From: Morinoia aosen | Lineage: Eukaryota > Arthropoda > Malacostraca > Amphipoda > Talitridae | Direction: 5' to 3' | Assembly: GCA_030386875.1 (NCBI GenBank) | Contig: CM059562.1 | Location: 22,187,360-22,251,359 of the forward strand | Length of the DNA: 64,000 nt | Shown: piece by piece, positions 35,050-45,660 of the stretch | How positions within the stretch are numbered: the first letter of the stretch is position 1 | How the letters are laid out: every line of letters begins with the position of its first letter | Notes under the pieces: generated by a model | The model's database searches: none | The model's input: only the letters and a program-made list of their open reading frames with translations | Told to the model about the DNA's origin: nothing | Made by a program: the position numbers and the translations under genes

Positions 35050-35312
35050 CCCACACACTGCAGAGAGAAATAGAAAGATTAAAAATGTTTAAGAAACAAG
35101 ATAAAGGTAGATGAAAGTAATTGGTGCTGAGAAACAAAATGAAGGAAACCGGAGATGATGGTCCGTAACAAAACAAAAAAACCATTCCACTTTAACGAAA
35201 GGAAGGCGTACCCCGACCTTCAGCTCAAGGCCCCGCATCTTTCCCCCGGGCGCGCTAATTCTCTTAGATACTCGTCTAACAGTTACATCATTCTGGGGGG
35301 GCATTAGCTAGG
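35050..35312 (-). mobile_element. SINE-like retroposon copy A (minus orientation)
   Basis: Shares with 36018-36380 the stretches GGTGCTGA, GATGGTCC, GGAAGGC, CAGCTC and CGCTAATTC in the same order and spacing, but is well diverged. The GC-rich part at 35195-35260 corresponds to the head of the element. The left (tail) end could not be placed. Confidence 0.5.
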
Positions 35313-35519
35313 GGGATCTCATCTGGAATGACACATCGAAGCATTTCAATTGCATGGTCAAACGTTTATCCTAACCGGGGTGAAACTCGTACCATAGATT
35401 GTGAAAGTACAAGAAGAATGATCGATTTCAGAGATTTTAATGAAAAATTTCGAAACCTCAAAGGGTAATTTCAAGGATGTTAAAACTCAGCAAGGAAGGC
35501 TCATCTCCTATTTCGGCAT

Positions 35520-36576
35520 TTAAACGGCACAGGACTCGGGAAGCTAGCACAATCGATGGCTGACTGATTAACAGAATATCTCGTATGAATTCTTTTGAAA
35601 CAGCTGGAGGAATTTCACGGCATTTAAAAAATTCTTTCAGCATCTGTGCGTCTCGGAAAACAGCAACTCGACGTTTGAAGGAAACCGGATTAGATGCGGG
35701 GACCAGCCGCTAAACGTCTCTTACACAAAGAAAATCACAACGCCCACCATGCCTTTGCGGCCTATCATTCGTCAGTATAAAGACTGAACGAGTGCCTCCT
35801 TTTTTATTTAGAGTACGCTCAATCTTGTCGAAGGAGACGATAAACAGAGAGTTCGAGGATTTAAAGACGAGGTATTGAAATCCTCAGGTGTTGTGAATTC
35901 AGCGAAATTGAGTGGAGGTTCTGTTACGGTCTAGGGATTTTTTTCTGGCTAGATTGTCGTACCTGAGGTTAGAGTAACGGGGCAGGCAAACGCAGAGCTG
36001 TGTGAAAAGCATTAGTAAGATTAAGATTATAAGTTAGTTTAGGCCTCCCTAACCGCTACAAAAATAGAGCGTATCGAAGAGAGGAAGGAGGAAGGCACCA
36101 TTTAGCATGTAGATAAGAAAATGAGGAATCTATGCTGAAGGGGCATAGAAACAGTGAGATGAGAAAGAAGTTCATGAAATAAGATAAAAGTTGAAGAAGA
36201 AAGTCAGAGGTGCTGAAAAATAGGACAGTAGTGAACCGAAAAAAAGTGGTCCTTGACATAACAAAAAACATTTTATTTCATCAAATAGAAGGCCTACCGA
36301 ACTCTCAGCTCGGGCCCTCACATTTTTCCCCTGGGAGCGCTAATTCCCATAAATACTATAGTTGTATCCCCTTGAGGGGGAAAAGCATTAGTATGGACCT
36401 TGTTTTGCCAACTTGGGAAGAGTCGTTAGTTCGTGAACTGATCCTTATGCATGACAACGCTCCGTGTAATACGGCTAGGGAGCTTGAGACTGCACTCGAT
36501 GAACAAAATGGGATTATACGGAAATTTCCACCACATAGTCCTGACCGTAATGCTATTGAAATCTTAATGCGATAAA
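35520..36576 (+). pseudogene. Broken Tc1-type transposase
   Basis: Reading through stops and frame changes gives the order of a Tc1 transposase: LINRISRMNSFETAGGISR near 35565-35625 and SRKTATRRLKETGL near 35650-35695 (paired helix-turn-helix DNA-binding region), KRLLHKENHNAHHAFAAYH near 35710-35770, KLSGGSVTV then a stop then GFFSG near 35905-35955 (the usual GGSVMVWGCFSG), then, beyond a 363-bp insertion, HDNAPCNTA and SPDRNAIEIL at 36450-36565, the catalytic D and E region (usual DNAPCHTA and SPDLNPIENLW). There are at least five in-frame stops. A SINE-like element splits it at 36018-36380 and a TTAA MITE begins at 36582, just after its last recognisable codons. Confidence 0.8.
36018..36380 (-). 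mobile_element. SINE-like retroposon copy B with 13-bp target duplication
   Basis: The 363-bp insert is bounded by identical 13-mers AAAAGCATTAGTA at 36005-36017 and 36381-36393. Removing it and one 13-mer joins two parts of the Tc1 transposase relic. Read on the minus strand it starts CCCCCTCAAGGGGATAC and ends in an AATCT-type tail (TTATAATCTTAATCT). Target duplication plus a simple-repeat tail and no coding content fit a SINE or short retroposon. A clear tRNA-type A and B box pair was not found; GAGAGTTCGGTAGGCC is only a weak B-box candidate. Confidence 0.8.
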
Positions 36577-36581
36577 ATACC

Positions 36582-36811
36582 TTAACACGTTAGTTGCGAT
36601 GGGTTTAACTGAAGTTCAATATTCAACTTAAATTTAAAGTCAAAAGTGATAAGCAAATTTGTAAATATCAAACATTAACTGGGCCTGTTAAATACCACTA
36701 ATTTAGAAAGGTTGTTAGAATTTTTCCAAACGACCCATCGATGGGTCGTTTCGCAGCAGGAAAAACCTAACTACGACCCACCGGTGGGTCGTACCGCAAT
36801 TAATGTGTTAA
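36582..36811. mobile_element. TTAA MITE (piggyBac-like) beside the Tc1 relic
   Basis: Bounded by TTAA at 36582-36585 and 36808-36811. The left end is TTAACACGTTAGTTGCG and the right end, reverse complemented, is TTAACACATTAATTGCG, giving about 17-base terminal inverted repeats. The inside carries two near-perfect palindromes, CGACCCATCGATGGGTCG and CGACCCACCGGTGGGTCG. The left part (GAAGTTCAATATTCAACT) matches the copy at 17837. Confidence 0.85.
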
Positions 36812-37844
36812 TTCAATTGAAAACTTAAGGAAGATAAGATACCTTAATCCGATTGAAAGCTTGTTTCGGAATTTGGCTTCATTATTTGTAAGTTATTGAA
36901 TATTTTTTCAAACCTATGGCTTATGTGATTGTGTGTTGTTTTTTAAAGTAAACTTCTTCCTAATGATGAAAGAGCCTTTACATGTCCAATAAAAATATTT
37001 TTACAACGATCCAGTGAATAATTTAAGACAGTTTGAATTTTAATATGCGTTTTGCAAAATATTTCCAAAACCTTTTCAGCAACAAAATTTTTAAATAAAG
37101 AACATTATTGGTGCACCTCTTATCAGAAATTTCTTTTAGAATTCAACATACACGAAGCATACGTGCGATACTACGTTTAGTGCAAGTTTTAATAAAATAG
37201 GCTCCATAGTTTAATTAAAAATTGTATTTGCGTCCCCTAATTTCGCCTACGACTGTATATTTCTCCTTGCTTGCATTTATCAGTATATTTGCACGCGTAA
37301 TATCGTGATTATTACAGTCATGTGAGTATGATCATCTTCTGTAGTCGCGCTAAGTTGATAACCTTCTTATGCGCGATCAACTCCATTTTTCTGTGCTGCA
37401 ACTATTTATACTTTCATAATTAAGATAATGGCTGTGAATTCGCAGAGCTCTAGTTTTCATCCCCAGAAATGACAGTAACTGCACGCAGTTTGCACGCTTT
37501 GCGTGCAAACTGCATCCATTACGTAACAAATCGAAAAGCATCACGCGTGCATAATTGCATGTATAGACGCATGGTCATAAGTGATATCAACGCGCGCAGC
37601 TACGCATTTCTGCGCCAACTGTAGTCGATTGAGGAATACAAGTAATGTTTTTTACACATGGACTAAGTAATGTATTTGTGGAAGATGCGTCAAATTCAAC
37701 ATAAATTTCGCTATAGCTGATTAATTTTGATTACCTGGTGTTTAGGCAAGAGAGTATGAATGAGTTGAACGTACTCAACGGGAAAAAAAGACGAGCATTT
37801 CTTAGCGCTCCAAAGCAGGATATGAAAGGGAACAAATCGCTTAT
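36812..37844. other. Intergenic with one perfect hairpin
   Basis: The first 50 bases repeat the motif ATACCTTAAT and ATTGAAA twice, possibly the end of the Tc1 element. A perfect hairpin is at 37485-37513. Nothing else recognised. Confidence 0.5.
37485..37513. repeat. Perfect 13-bp hairpin
   Basis: GCAGTTTGCACGC and its exact reverse complement are separated by TTT. No run of T follows, and the context is intergenic, so a function is not evident. Confidence 0.85.
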
Positions 37845-38073
37845 TTAACACTTTGACCGCAGCGTGACCCACCGGTGGTACACGGAGGTAATTTTCACAA
37901 CGCTGCAGACCGACCAGTAGTCACAAACACAATTTCCATAAATACTTAATCAAAGCTAAATGAAGGCACGATCCAGTTCATGTTTGCTATTTTCAACATC
38001 GCGCGCTGCAGTTGACTTTTAATTTGAGTTTGGTGTTGAACTTAATATTTAGTAGTTGCGGTTAAAGTGTTAA
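37845..38073 (+). mobile_element. TTAA MITE (piggyBac-like)
   Basis: TTAA at 37845-37848 and 38070-38073 bound a 229-bp element whose ends are TTAACACTTTGACCGCA and, reverse complemented, TTAACACTTTAACCGCA. The interior contains CCACCGGTGG, GACCGACCAGT and CTAAATGA in the same order as the copies at 17837 and 63712. Confidence 0.88.
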
Positions 38074-39030
38074 AAGCTGTTTTATGGTCTGAAAGTTCAG
38101 TATGTGTATCCATGGTACGCTCACTTTAGACAATTTTACGCTGTCACTTTTCCAACAGGAAATAAACATGGAAATCGATTTAAGAAGTATTTCATTCTAA
38201 AATCTTTTCTCGACATTGTCTGGGGCTTAAACTTGGCTTACAGGTATATCATACGACTGAACAGCGGCACATAATTTATCCTTGTAATCATAAGATACTT
38301 TATTGTAAAAATACTAAAACGGCCTGGTAAAAATTAATGGAATAGAAAATACTTCTCTTTCTCTGGATTTGACTTGCCTACAAAATTACTGAGAATTTTA
38401 GGCATAAATTATTTTCAAAGCACCGTCTCGCTACATAATAACCTAAAAAGTAAACACGATCGGCACCCAAACTGAAATAAATTAGAACACATTTAACATG
38501 CCTGGCGAAAGAATACAATACGTCCTAAGATTGTCTCGTCACCTATATAGATATGCAAATTTCTTCCAGTTCTCCAAAATTATTCAAGCTCAGCTGTGGG
38601 TATAATTTTTTCTCCCAAGGTTGGCGCATGACTTTAAAAGCAATCCTGGAAGCTGCCCAATCTCAAAAATTCTGGGAATGGAATCTTTTAAGACGTTCAT
38701 GGGGGGCTTGAGAATGCCATCCAATGCTTAGGAACATCAAGGTAATCAGAGAAACAATACCCTCAAGTCAATTCTGGTCTCAGTAAGCTCTTGGTATTCC
38801 TGGAATTTATCTCACTCTACACTTCTAGGATCAGAACGTTCGCGGTGATAGCGAAACTCAAGGCATTTCTAAGAAGAGACCCACCTTGGCCGACGCAGAC
38901 AGGGCTTCACCTGGCCGCCGTGCAAACAGGTCTCTCCCGTTAGTCAGGGAATCTGCTATATTCTGTCTTTCAGGGAGGCGTGCCAACGTTGGCAGTAACA
39001 GATGCAGTTCTTCCGTTTGTCATGACTAGA
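38074..39030. other. Unassigned sequence left of a GATTA tail
   Basis: Contains moderate-GC stretches at 38880-39000 without a recognisable protein. It may be part of an older repeat but this could not be shown. Confidence 0.4.
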
Positions 39031-39411
39031 TTAGATTAGATTAGATTAGATTATTGGTTAGTTTAAGCCTCCCTAACCGCTACAAAAATGAGCGTATCAA
39101 AGAGAGGAAGGAGGAAGGCCTCGTATAGTATGGAGATAAGGGAATGCGGAATCTATGCAGAAGGGCATAGAAACAGTAAGTTGAAACAGAAGTTTATGAA
39201 ACGAGATAAAAGTCGAAGAAAAAAGTAGGAGGTGCTAAAAACAGGACAGCAGTGATCCGGAAAAAGATGGTCCTTAACATAAATAACACATTTTATTTCA
39301 ATAGAAGGAAGGCCTACCTAACTCTCAGCCTTCTTTTCGTTGAAATAAAACTTTTTTTTCGTTATGTTGAGGACCATCGTTTTCGGTTCACTGCTATCCT
39401 GTTTTTCAGCA
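39031..39411 (-). mobile_element. SINE-like retroposon copy C with an inverted duplicate of its centre
   Basis: Starts at the left with a (GATTA)n run, the tail of a minus-strand element, and then matches copy B closely through CCTCCCTAACCGCTACAAAA and the later GGTGCTAAAAACAGGACAGC segment. At about 39312 the similarity to copy B stops; 39331-39411 is instead an inverted copy of 39231-39312, so the right half forms an 80-base-arm hairpin with an 18-base loop. Confidence 0.75.
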
Positions 39412-42400
39412 TGAAAAAATGCTTATTTTATCAGTCGTAAAAACAGTACATAGCAACGGCCCGCGGTTTTCGTTCTTTCAGAACATCTGGTTCATAGAAA
39501 ACCAGAGATATCTCTCGCGCACTTTAAAATGCACAAACGATTTAGGTGCTCGCATTAAAAAATCTACAGAACAAGTATGCTCACGCAAATAATTGGTCTC
39601 TTACTTCAAACATTTGGCCTTCGTGAAACACTTTTTGTCAGTGGATGGTAAATTCAAAATATGCCTAACTACAGTGAAAATTTCCTCATGAAATGATGAG
39701 AAAAATCACGGTGGATTAATTTGGTGATAGCAGTTATTTTTCGTGGCATTAATAGGTATTGACTTGAGATTTGACTTGCAAATTAGAATGCTCGTCACAG
39801 CGAAGAGTGCGCACCCACCACACTTCTTCCTCTCCCTCCACGCCTGACTTGACTTGCCGTTCCGAGAAAACTCGGAACGGCTGTGCAGGAAATGCTTGTG
39901 CGCTCCAGAGCGGTGGTTCGAAAAGCTCTTATGAGGCATGTGTAGATGTTACTGCTTCTGTTGCGCGACGATTTCCCACGGTAAAAATTCTTATCAGCCC
40001 ATATACAATATGCAAGACTTTTAGAACCGAGTTTACATTGCGTTTTAAGACGTGCAGTCCAGTTAAGTGTTAAACTGTAATAAGCAAAATGATTTTAAGA
40101 ATTTGTAACATCAATTATCGATGGTGCTGTGGCAGGTAGCTTTTCTCTACGCATAACAAGGACGGCGTCGCTCATGATAAGAATATCGATGCAGAGTTTT
40201 GAATTAAATGCAAGATTAAGGCTTGGGTGCACGACTCTGAAGTGATATAACGCAGCGTGAAAATCAAAATTTGAAAAATTAACCACAGGTGCGAACTGAG
40301 CATTTACTTAAGACGTTGAGTACGTTTTCGCATTGTGACGGTTGGTTGGGCTAGGTGTAGAAGTATTGGGAAATCGACTTCACTGCCCGTAAACATTTGT
40401 AGCCTTTTAAGACCTATAACATTTTTGCACAATAACATTTTTCCTCGCATGAAAACATTTCCTTTTAAAAAAAGACGCGTAGAGTGAAATGCTTTTCACT
40501 TATACCGGTGCGTAAATGAGGAATTTACCAAGCAGTACGCATATGTCTTGATACGCAGTGAACATGTTAATCGCATAAGCTATGTTACATAAATTACATT
40601 AGCGAATTATCAAATCCCTTAGAATTATATTTGTGTCTTGTAGGCAAGGCAGAAAATCAAGACAGTGGTTGTCTGACGGACTTAGAGGAATGGAAAGTGT
40701 GATGCCTTGCTTTTTTAATGGCACGCGAACAGTTGCCGCAGGATTTGAGAACTTCAAATTACGACTACGGATTTCAAAATAAACTTTCGAAGTGAGAAAC
40801 ATGAGAGCCTCATTCGATTTCTAGATAGATTGCTTGCTTCAAAAATTACCTGCTCTTTCTCTTATACTATATTACCTCCCTTAGAATTACTGCACATAAG
40901 GGTGAGAACGCCGTATTTACTTAAAGTAACAATTGGCTACGAAGACGAAAATTTGAATAATTATTTGTTAGATTAAAACTTCCTAGCTACATCAAAATCG
41001 ATCCCTAGAGAGCGAAGAGAAGGGAGCGTTGAGAATGGACTGTAGAAAACAGTGAATCAAAGCACAAGGTTGTGTTCCCACTCAGGATACTCTGTCCAGT
41101 GAAACGGCAAGTTAAAAAAGATGAGGAAGAAAGGAAAAAAAGAGAGAGTGGAAAAGGTATGAATAGTAATGGAAGCAAAGTTGGTAGAGAAGATAAAAGT
41201 TACATAGGCTTACCTATGGCTGAGGTAACCGGACATTATGGGTCCCCAGGCCTCATAGCACGCGGCAGACAAACCTAACCTTAGCCTACTGGCTGTCCCA
41301 TGCCCCCTGAGGGAATCAAAAATTGAAAGTGAAGTTGAATCATGAGTTGAAGACGCTCATAGATGAGATCGGTCACACAGGACGTCAGTTGGCCTCTAGG
41401 ACGAAGTAAAATTATAAAAAGGCTAACTACTACAAAACTAAGTTTTTAATGCTAACCTATTTTATACGTGCTTCTAGACCTTGTTACGTTTTTGCGTTTG
41501 AATTATAAATTATAGGCTCGTATGATGACACACGAACAAATTCGCGAAATAATATCATTAAATCTTCACGCAACGAAAATTTGGAGCTTAGTATTACTTT
41601 AAAACGGTTTGCCAACAGGTTTACGGTATAGAATCAATATATTGGAACGTTTATCTTTCTTACCAACTTAGCAGGAAACCGGAATCAATCTACGAAACGT
41701 GCTCTGTAACCTCCGCAATGCAGCGTAACATAAGTCTTTTCGAAGTATTTTAGTCTCACACTGCACGCCAGCGGATTTTGCCTTGCTTACTCCCTACGTT
41801 ATTAAGGCACTTTCTATATCTCCTCTTTATATAGCACAGGCTACAAGGAATCTATTTCGTCAGTATTTTCGCTCACCCACCAAGTGCATCTCATAGACCA
41901 GCACCCATTTGCGTCAATTGAGCAAGTGAAAAATTGTCTGTCCAATTTTGGGCTGAAAACCTTCATTCGTCAGCTGAATTTCATGCAACCACTAATTTCT
42001 AGTTATAATAATACACAAATACGAGTAATAAATTAAAAAAGGATTGTGTGTATCATAAAAATTTCCTTTTGAAAGTTCAACCTGTCGATGAGGCGTTTTC
42101 CGCGCTGGCCGAAAACACCGCGGGAGACGCTGGTTGTTGTGCTTATGCGCGCGTGCTGGGAGCCAGTCCCTCCATGTAGGGCGGGAAGGCTGTTCACCGC
42201 CGAAGTTGTTTACGAACTCTGATTCAAAACATTCAACTACACACAACGGATATGACAAATATAATTATTTAAAAAATGATTCAGCTTTAAAACTGTCATC
42301 CAAGAACGTTAGGTTTAGACAAACCTCAAAATTGAGAGTGTATGTTTAAGTCAATTACGTCCCACAGTATCCGAATCCGGTATTACTACAGTCAGTATTC

Positions 42401-42589
42401 GAATACAGTCAGTATTCGAATCCGACAAAACAAGTCGAAAATGTTATATGCGAACATATTCAAAAGCCTATTTTTTGGACTTTCCCATTAGTAATAGAAT
42501 CGAAAGCAAGTAGGAGGGGCTGCGCTGGCAGTCATTAGCCGTCAGTAGGTTGGATGCTATTTGGGCGGGACCCTCAGATGACCGCGTCT
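39412..42589. other. Intergenic, no gene recognised
   Basis: Contains a perfect hairpin at 39856-39881, a purine-rich stretch at 41105-41165, a moderate-GC stretch at 41200-41320, and a 15- to 17-base direct repeat (CAGTCAGTATTCGAATA) near 42390-42420. Open frames of up to 100 codons (39771-40073) show no known domain. Confidence 0.5.
39856..39881. repeat. Perfect 11-bp hairpin
   Basis: GCCGTTCCGAG, an AAAA loop, and CTCGGAACGGC. GC-rich stem in moderate-GC surroundings. Confidence 0.85.
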
Positions 42590-42853
42590 TTAACACGCTA
42601 ACTGCGTTTTGGTACATGTTAACGCCACTAGGTAAATTGCTCATTGACGTACCAGTATCAATGAATAGCGATTGAATTATGTCACTACCCTTACTCAAAT
42701 TAGACTCTAGCGACAAATTAAAAGTATAACGTGGAATTATATTCAAAGAGAGGATAAAAATGTAATCAACTCGTAAACACAGTTTTTCAATTCTGCGACT
42801 TTTAACCTCATCAAATCAACCGTAGCAACCGCGCTAACGCAGTTACGTGTTAA
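42590..42853. mobile_element. TTAA MITE (second subfamily)
   Basis: TTAA at 42590-42593 and 42850-42853 bound a 264-bp element. Left end TTAACACGCTAACTGCGTT; right end reverse complemented TTAACACGTAACTGCGTTAG. The ends resemble the other TTAA MITEs but the interior does not, so it is a different subfamily, perhaps mobilised by the same kind of transposase. Confidence 0.8.
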
Positions 42854-43330
42854 GTTGTCCATTAATTACTTAATGACAGAAACTCAAACGGTTGACCATG
42901 AGTGACACACATTCAATACAACAATTACTCGAGCCTTAACCATCATAGAACACCCATGATGAAAAACACTCAAAGATTCGTAGTTTTCGCGAATGTTCGA
43001 ATATGCGAACAGACGAGTAAATTTCGAGGGCAAAATGTACTTAAAGCACGCGATAGGTCATTTATGATGGCATATATAACGCTTGGAACTATTGAGGTTT
43101 TAATTTTAATGCACTCACGGAAATTAAAAATTTGATTTCCAAGAACCAGTAGAAGAACACAGTTAAAGACCTTTCACACGAATGACATTTTGCTCGCTAA
43201 TGCGTAATTTAGAGATATAACAATAATTACGTTCAGGTAGGCATAATATTATGTAGTCGGTTGCGTAGTCTTCGCATTGTTGGAACTCGCCCACTTTTTC
43301 AGCGAAAAAAAGCATCGGTTTGGGTAAGTT

Positions 43331-43425
43331 AGGGTAAGCTATTTCATGTTTATTTAGGTTGGTTTAGGTTAGTTCAAGGTAGTTTATTCAACTAACCTAA
43401 CGTTACCTAACGGAACCTCACCCAT
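43331..43425. repeat. TTAGG-like degenerate stretch with inverted halves
   Basis: TTTAGGTTGGTTTAGGTTAG is followed within 30 bases by CAACTAACCTAACGTTACCT, so the two halves are inverted. The motif recalls the arthropod telomere repeat TTAGG but is short and degenerate. Confidence 0.4.
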
Positions 43426-43636
43426 CGTAACATCTATACCGTATTAGGTTAATATGCAGTTTAATGCGTTCACGGAAATTAAAAATTCTGTTCCCAAGAA
43501 TCACTAGAGGAAGACATTTAAAAACGTTTTACATAAATAACATTCTGCTTTTCGATGCGTTACTTTCGAGATATAACAATAATTACGCTCAGATAGCAAT
43601 AACATATATAATCGATTGCTTAGTCACCGCATTGTT

Positions 43637-44092
43637 GGGTCACGCCCACTTGCTTGGCGGGACACGCCCACTTGCTTGGCGGGACACGCCCACTTGCTTG
43701 GCGGGACACGCCCACTTGCTTGGCGGGACACGCCCACTTGCTTGGCGGGACACGCCCACTTGCTTGGCGGGACACGCCCACTTGCTTGGCGGGACACGCC
43801 TACTTGCTTGGCGGGACACGCCCACTTTCTTGGCGGGCCACGGCCACTTTCTTGGCGGGCCACGGCCACTTTCTTGGCGGGCCACGGCCACTTTCTTGGC
43901 GGGCCACGCCCGCTTTTTGACGGGACTCGCCCACTTTTTAGCGGGACACGCCCACTTTTTGGCGGGTCACGCCCACTTTTGGCGGGACACGCCCACTTTT
44001 TAGCGGGACACGCCCACTTTTTGGCGGGACACGCCCACTTTTGGCGGGACACGCCCACTTTTTGGCGGGACGCGCCCACTTTTTGGCGAGAA
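43637..44092. repeat. GC-rich tandem array of 20-22-bp units in three blocks
   Basis: About twenty units of the form GGCGGGACACGCCCACTTGCTT lie head to tail. The array is in blocks: CTTGCTT units with GGGACACGCCCA (about 43637-43825), CTTTCTT units with GGGCCACGGCCA (about 43826-43910), then shorter CTTTTTGGCGGG units of 20-21 bases (to 44092). Overlapping long open frames on both strands (up to 179 codons) are repeat artefacts. The surrounding DNA is strongly AT-rich. Confidence 0.95.
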
Positions 44093-44906
44093 CGTGTCCG
44101 TTCCTTCACTTTTATATACGACGTTCCTGTAACTTCAAAGTTGAATAATTCGTAAATTACGCATCGGAGAGCAAAATGTCAGTCATATAAAATGTTTTTA
44201 AAGTGTGTTCTTTTAGTGATTCTTGGGAACGGAAATTTTAATTTCTGTGAATGCATTAAAGTGCATAATGACCCCGTATTACAGCATATTTACGTCTGTT
44301 CATTCACTTTCATATACAGCGTTCCTATGACTTAAAGGTAGAAGAACTCGAAAATTACGCATCAGCGAGCAAAATGTCATTCATGTAAAACGTTTGGTAA
44401 ATGTTGAGGATTAACCGGGAGTCGATTTTCCACTTTTCGAATCCTATTCATAGTTATTTAGATCGAAATAAACAAGTTTTCTTCTATGTACTTTCCGACG
44501 TAAATAAGTATTTTACGAATTATGGCGATAGGTTTAGTTTCGTCTTTGATGACGAATGTGCTCGAATAAACAGCTACTCGTTGATTTTCGAATTTCTGTT
44601 GGCTGAATCATGGTAATAACATCAAAATAAACTACTTTTCTCGTATACACTTTTTTCGTCGGTAAATGTATAGTGTTTGACCATAATCGATTTTCCACTT
44701 TTGGACCAAGAAACATGGTAGATGAGACGAAAATAAACAAGTTTTCTTCTATGCAATTTCCTTCGGAAATGAGTATTTTAGGAGTGAGAACGGGAAATGA
44801 GTTACCGTAACTCCAGTATTTGAGGCGGGGAAAAATACACCGCGCGGTCCGACGTGAAAGTAAACAGGCGTTCCCGCGCGCCAACCAAGCCGACGAAGAG
44901 CAAACC

Positions 44907-45030
44907 CCCTATTACAAACGTAAAGAGGTCGGGTCGTGAGGGGTTGCAACAGTTCTTTTAGTGAAAATTATAAAACTAAAAGAACTGTGGCTACCCCTCA
45001 CGACCCAACCTCTTTACGTTTGTAATAGGG
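44907..45030. repeat. Near-perfect 56-bp inverted repeat, 12-bp loop
   Basis: The arms 44907-44962 and 44975-45030 are reverse complements with three differences. The arms hold CTCACGACCC and TCTTTACGTTTGTAATAGGG and surround the loop GAAAATTATAAA. This is the centre of the foldback-like element. Confidence 0.95.
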
Positions 45031-45660
45031 TCATGCACTATCGAGTTCCGGTAACTCATTTAACGCCATAACTTTTAAAATACTCATTTCCGAAGGAAAG
45101 TGCATTGAAGAAAACTTGTTTATTTTGGTCTCATTAACCATCTTTCTTGATCAAAAAGTGGAAAATCGATTATGGTCAAACACTATACATTTACCTTTTC
45201 GTCAAATGAATATTTTACAAGTTAGTGCGGGAGATTTAGTTTCGTCTTTGATGACGATCGCGCTGGAAGCGAGACTCCATAGCAGTGTTGCAATACGCTG
45301 GGCTCGATGAATTACTTCCCGCTTCAAACACTTTAGTTGCGGTAACTAATTCACCGCTATAACTCGTAAAATACTTATTTACGACGGAAAGTGCAATGAA
45401 GAAAACTTGTTTATTTCGATCTAATTTACTATTTTTAGGCACCGAAAAATCAAATATCGATTCTCGGGTAATCCTCAACATTTACCAAACGTTTTTAAAT
45501 ATGCTCCTTTAGTGATTCGTGGGAACTAAGTTTTTAATTTCCGTGAGCGCATTAAAATCAATATCGACCAACGTTTTTAAATGTGCTCCTTTAGTGATTC
45601 GTAAGAACAAAATTTTCAGTTTTCGTGAGTGCATCAAAATCAATATCGACCCTATTCAGT

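Larger units (their letters stand above)
43105..45660. mobile_element. Foldback-like composite element with nested inverted repeats
   Basis: Segments of the same sequence recur in both orientations. A unit with CACGGAAATTAAAAA and GAGATATAACAATAATTACG occurs as direct copies at 43105-43310 and 43440-43636, and inverted at 44100-44290 and 45490-45655 (there as two tandem 83-base copies). Segments at 44400-44800 recur inverted at 45040-45480, sharing AATAAACAAGTTTTCTTC, GTGGAAAATCGATTATGGTC and GGATTAACCGGGAG-type stretches. The centre is a near-perfect inverted repeat at 44907-45030, and a GC-rich tandem array lies in the left part. There is no transposase frame. Long inverted repeats holding internal tandem repeats are the hallmark of foldback elements. 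The exact ends and target duplication were not resolved. Confidence 0.7.

Noticed and set aside
43464-44155. Overlapping open frames of 161-179 codons on both strands
   Set aside because: They exist only because the GC-rich tandem array lacks stops in several frames; the products are pure repeats and no frame is favoured.
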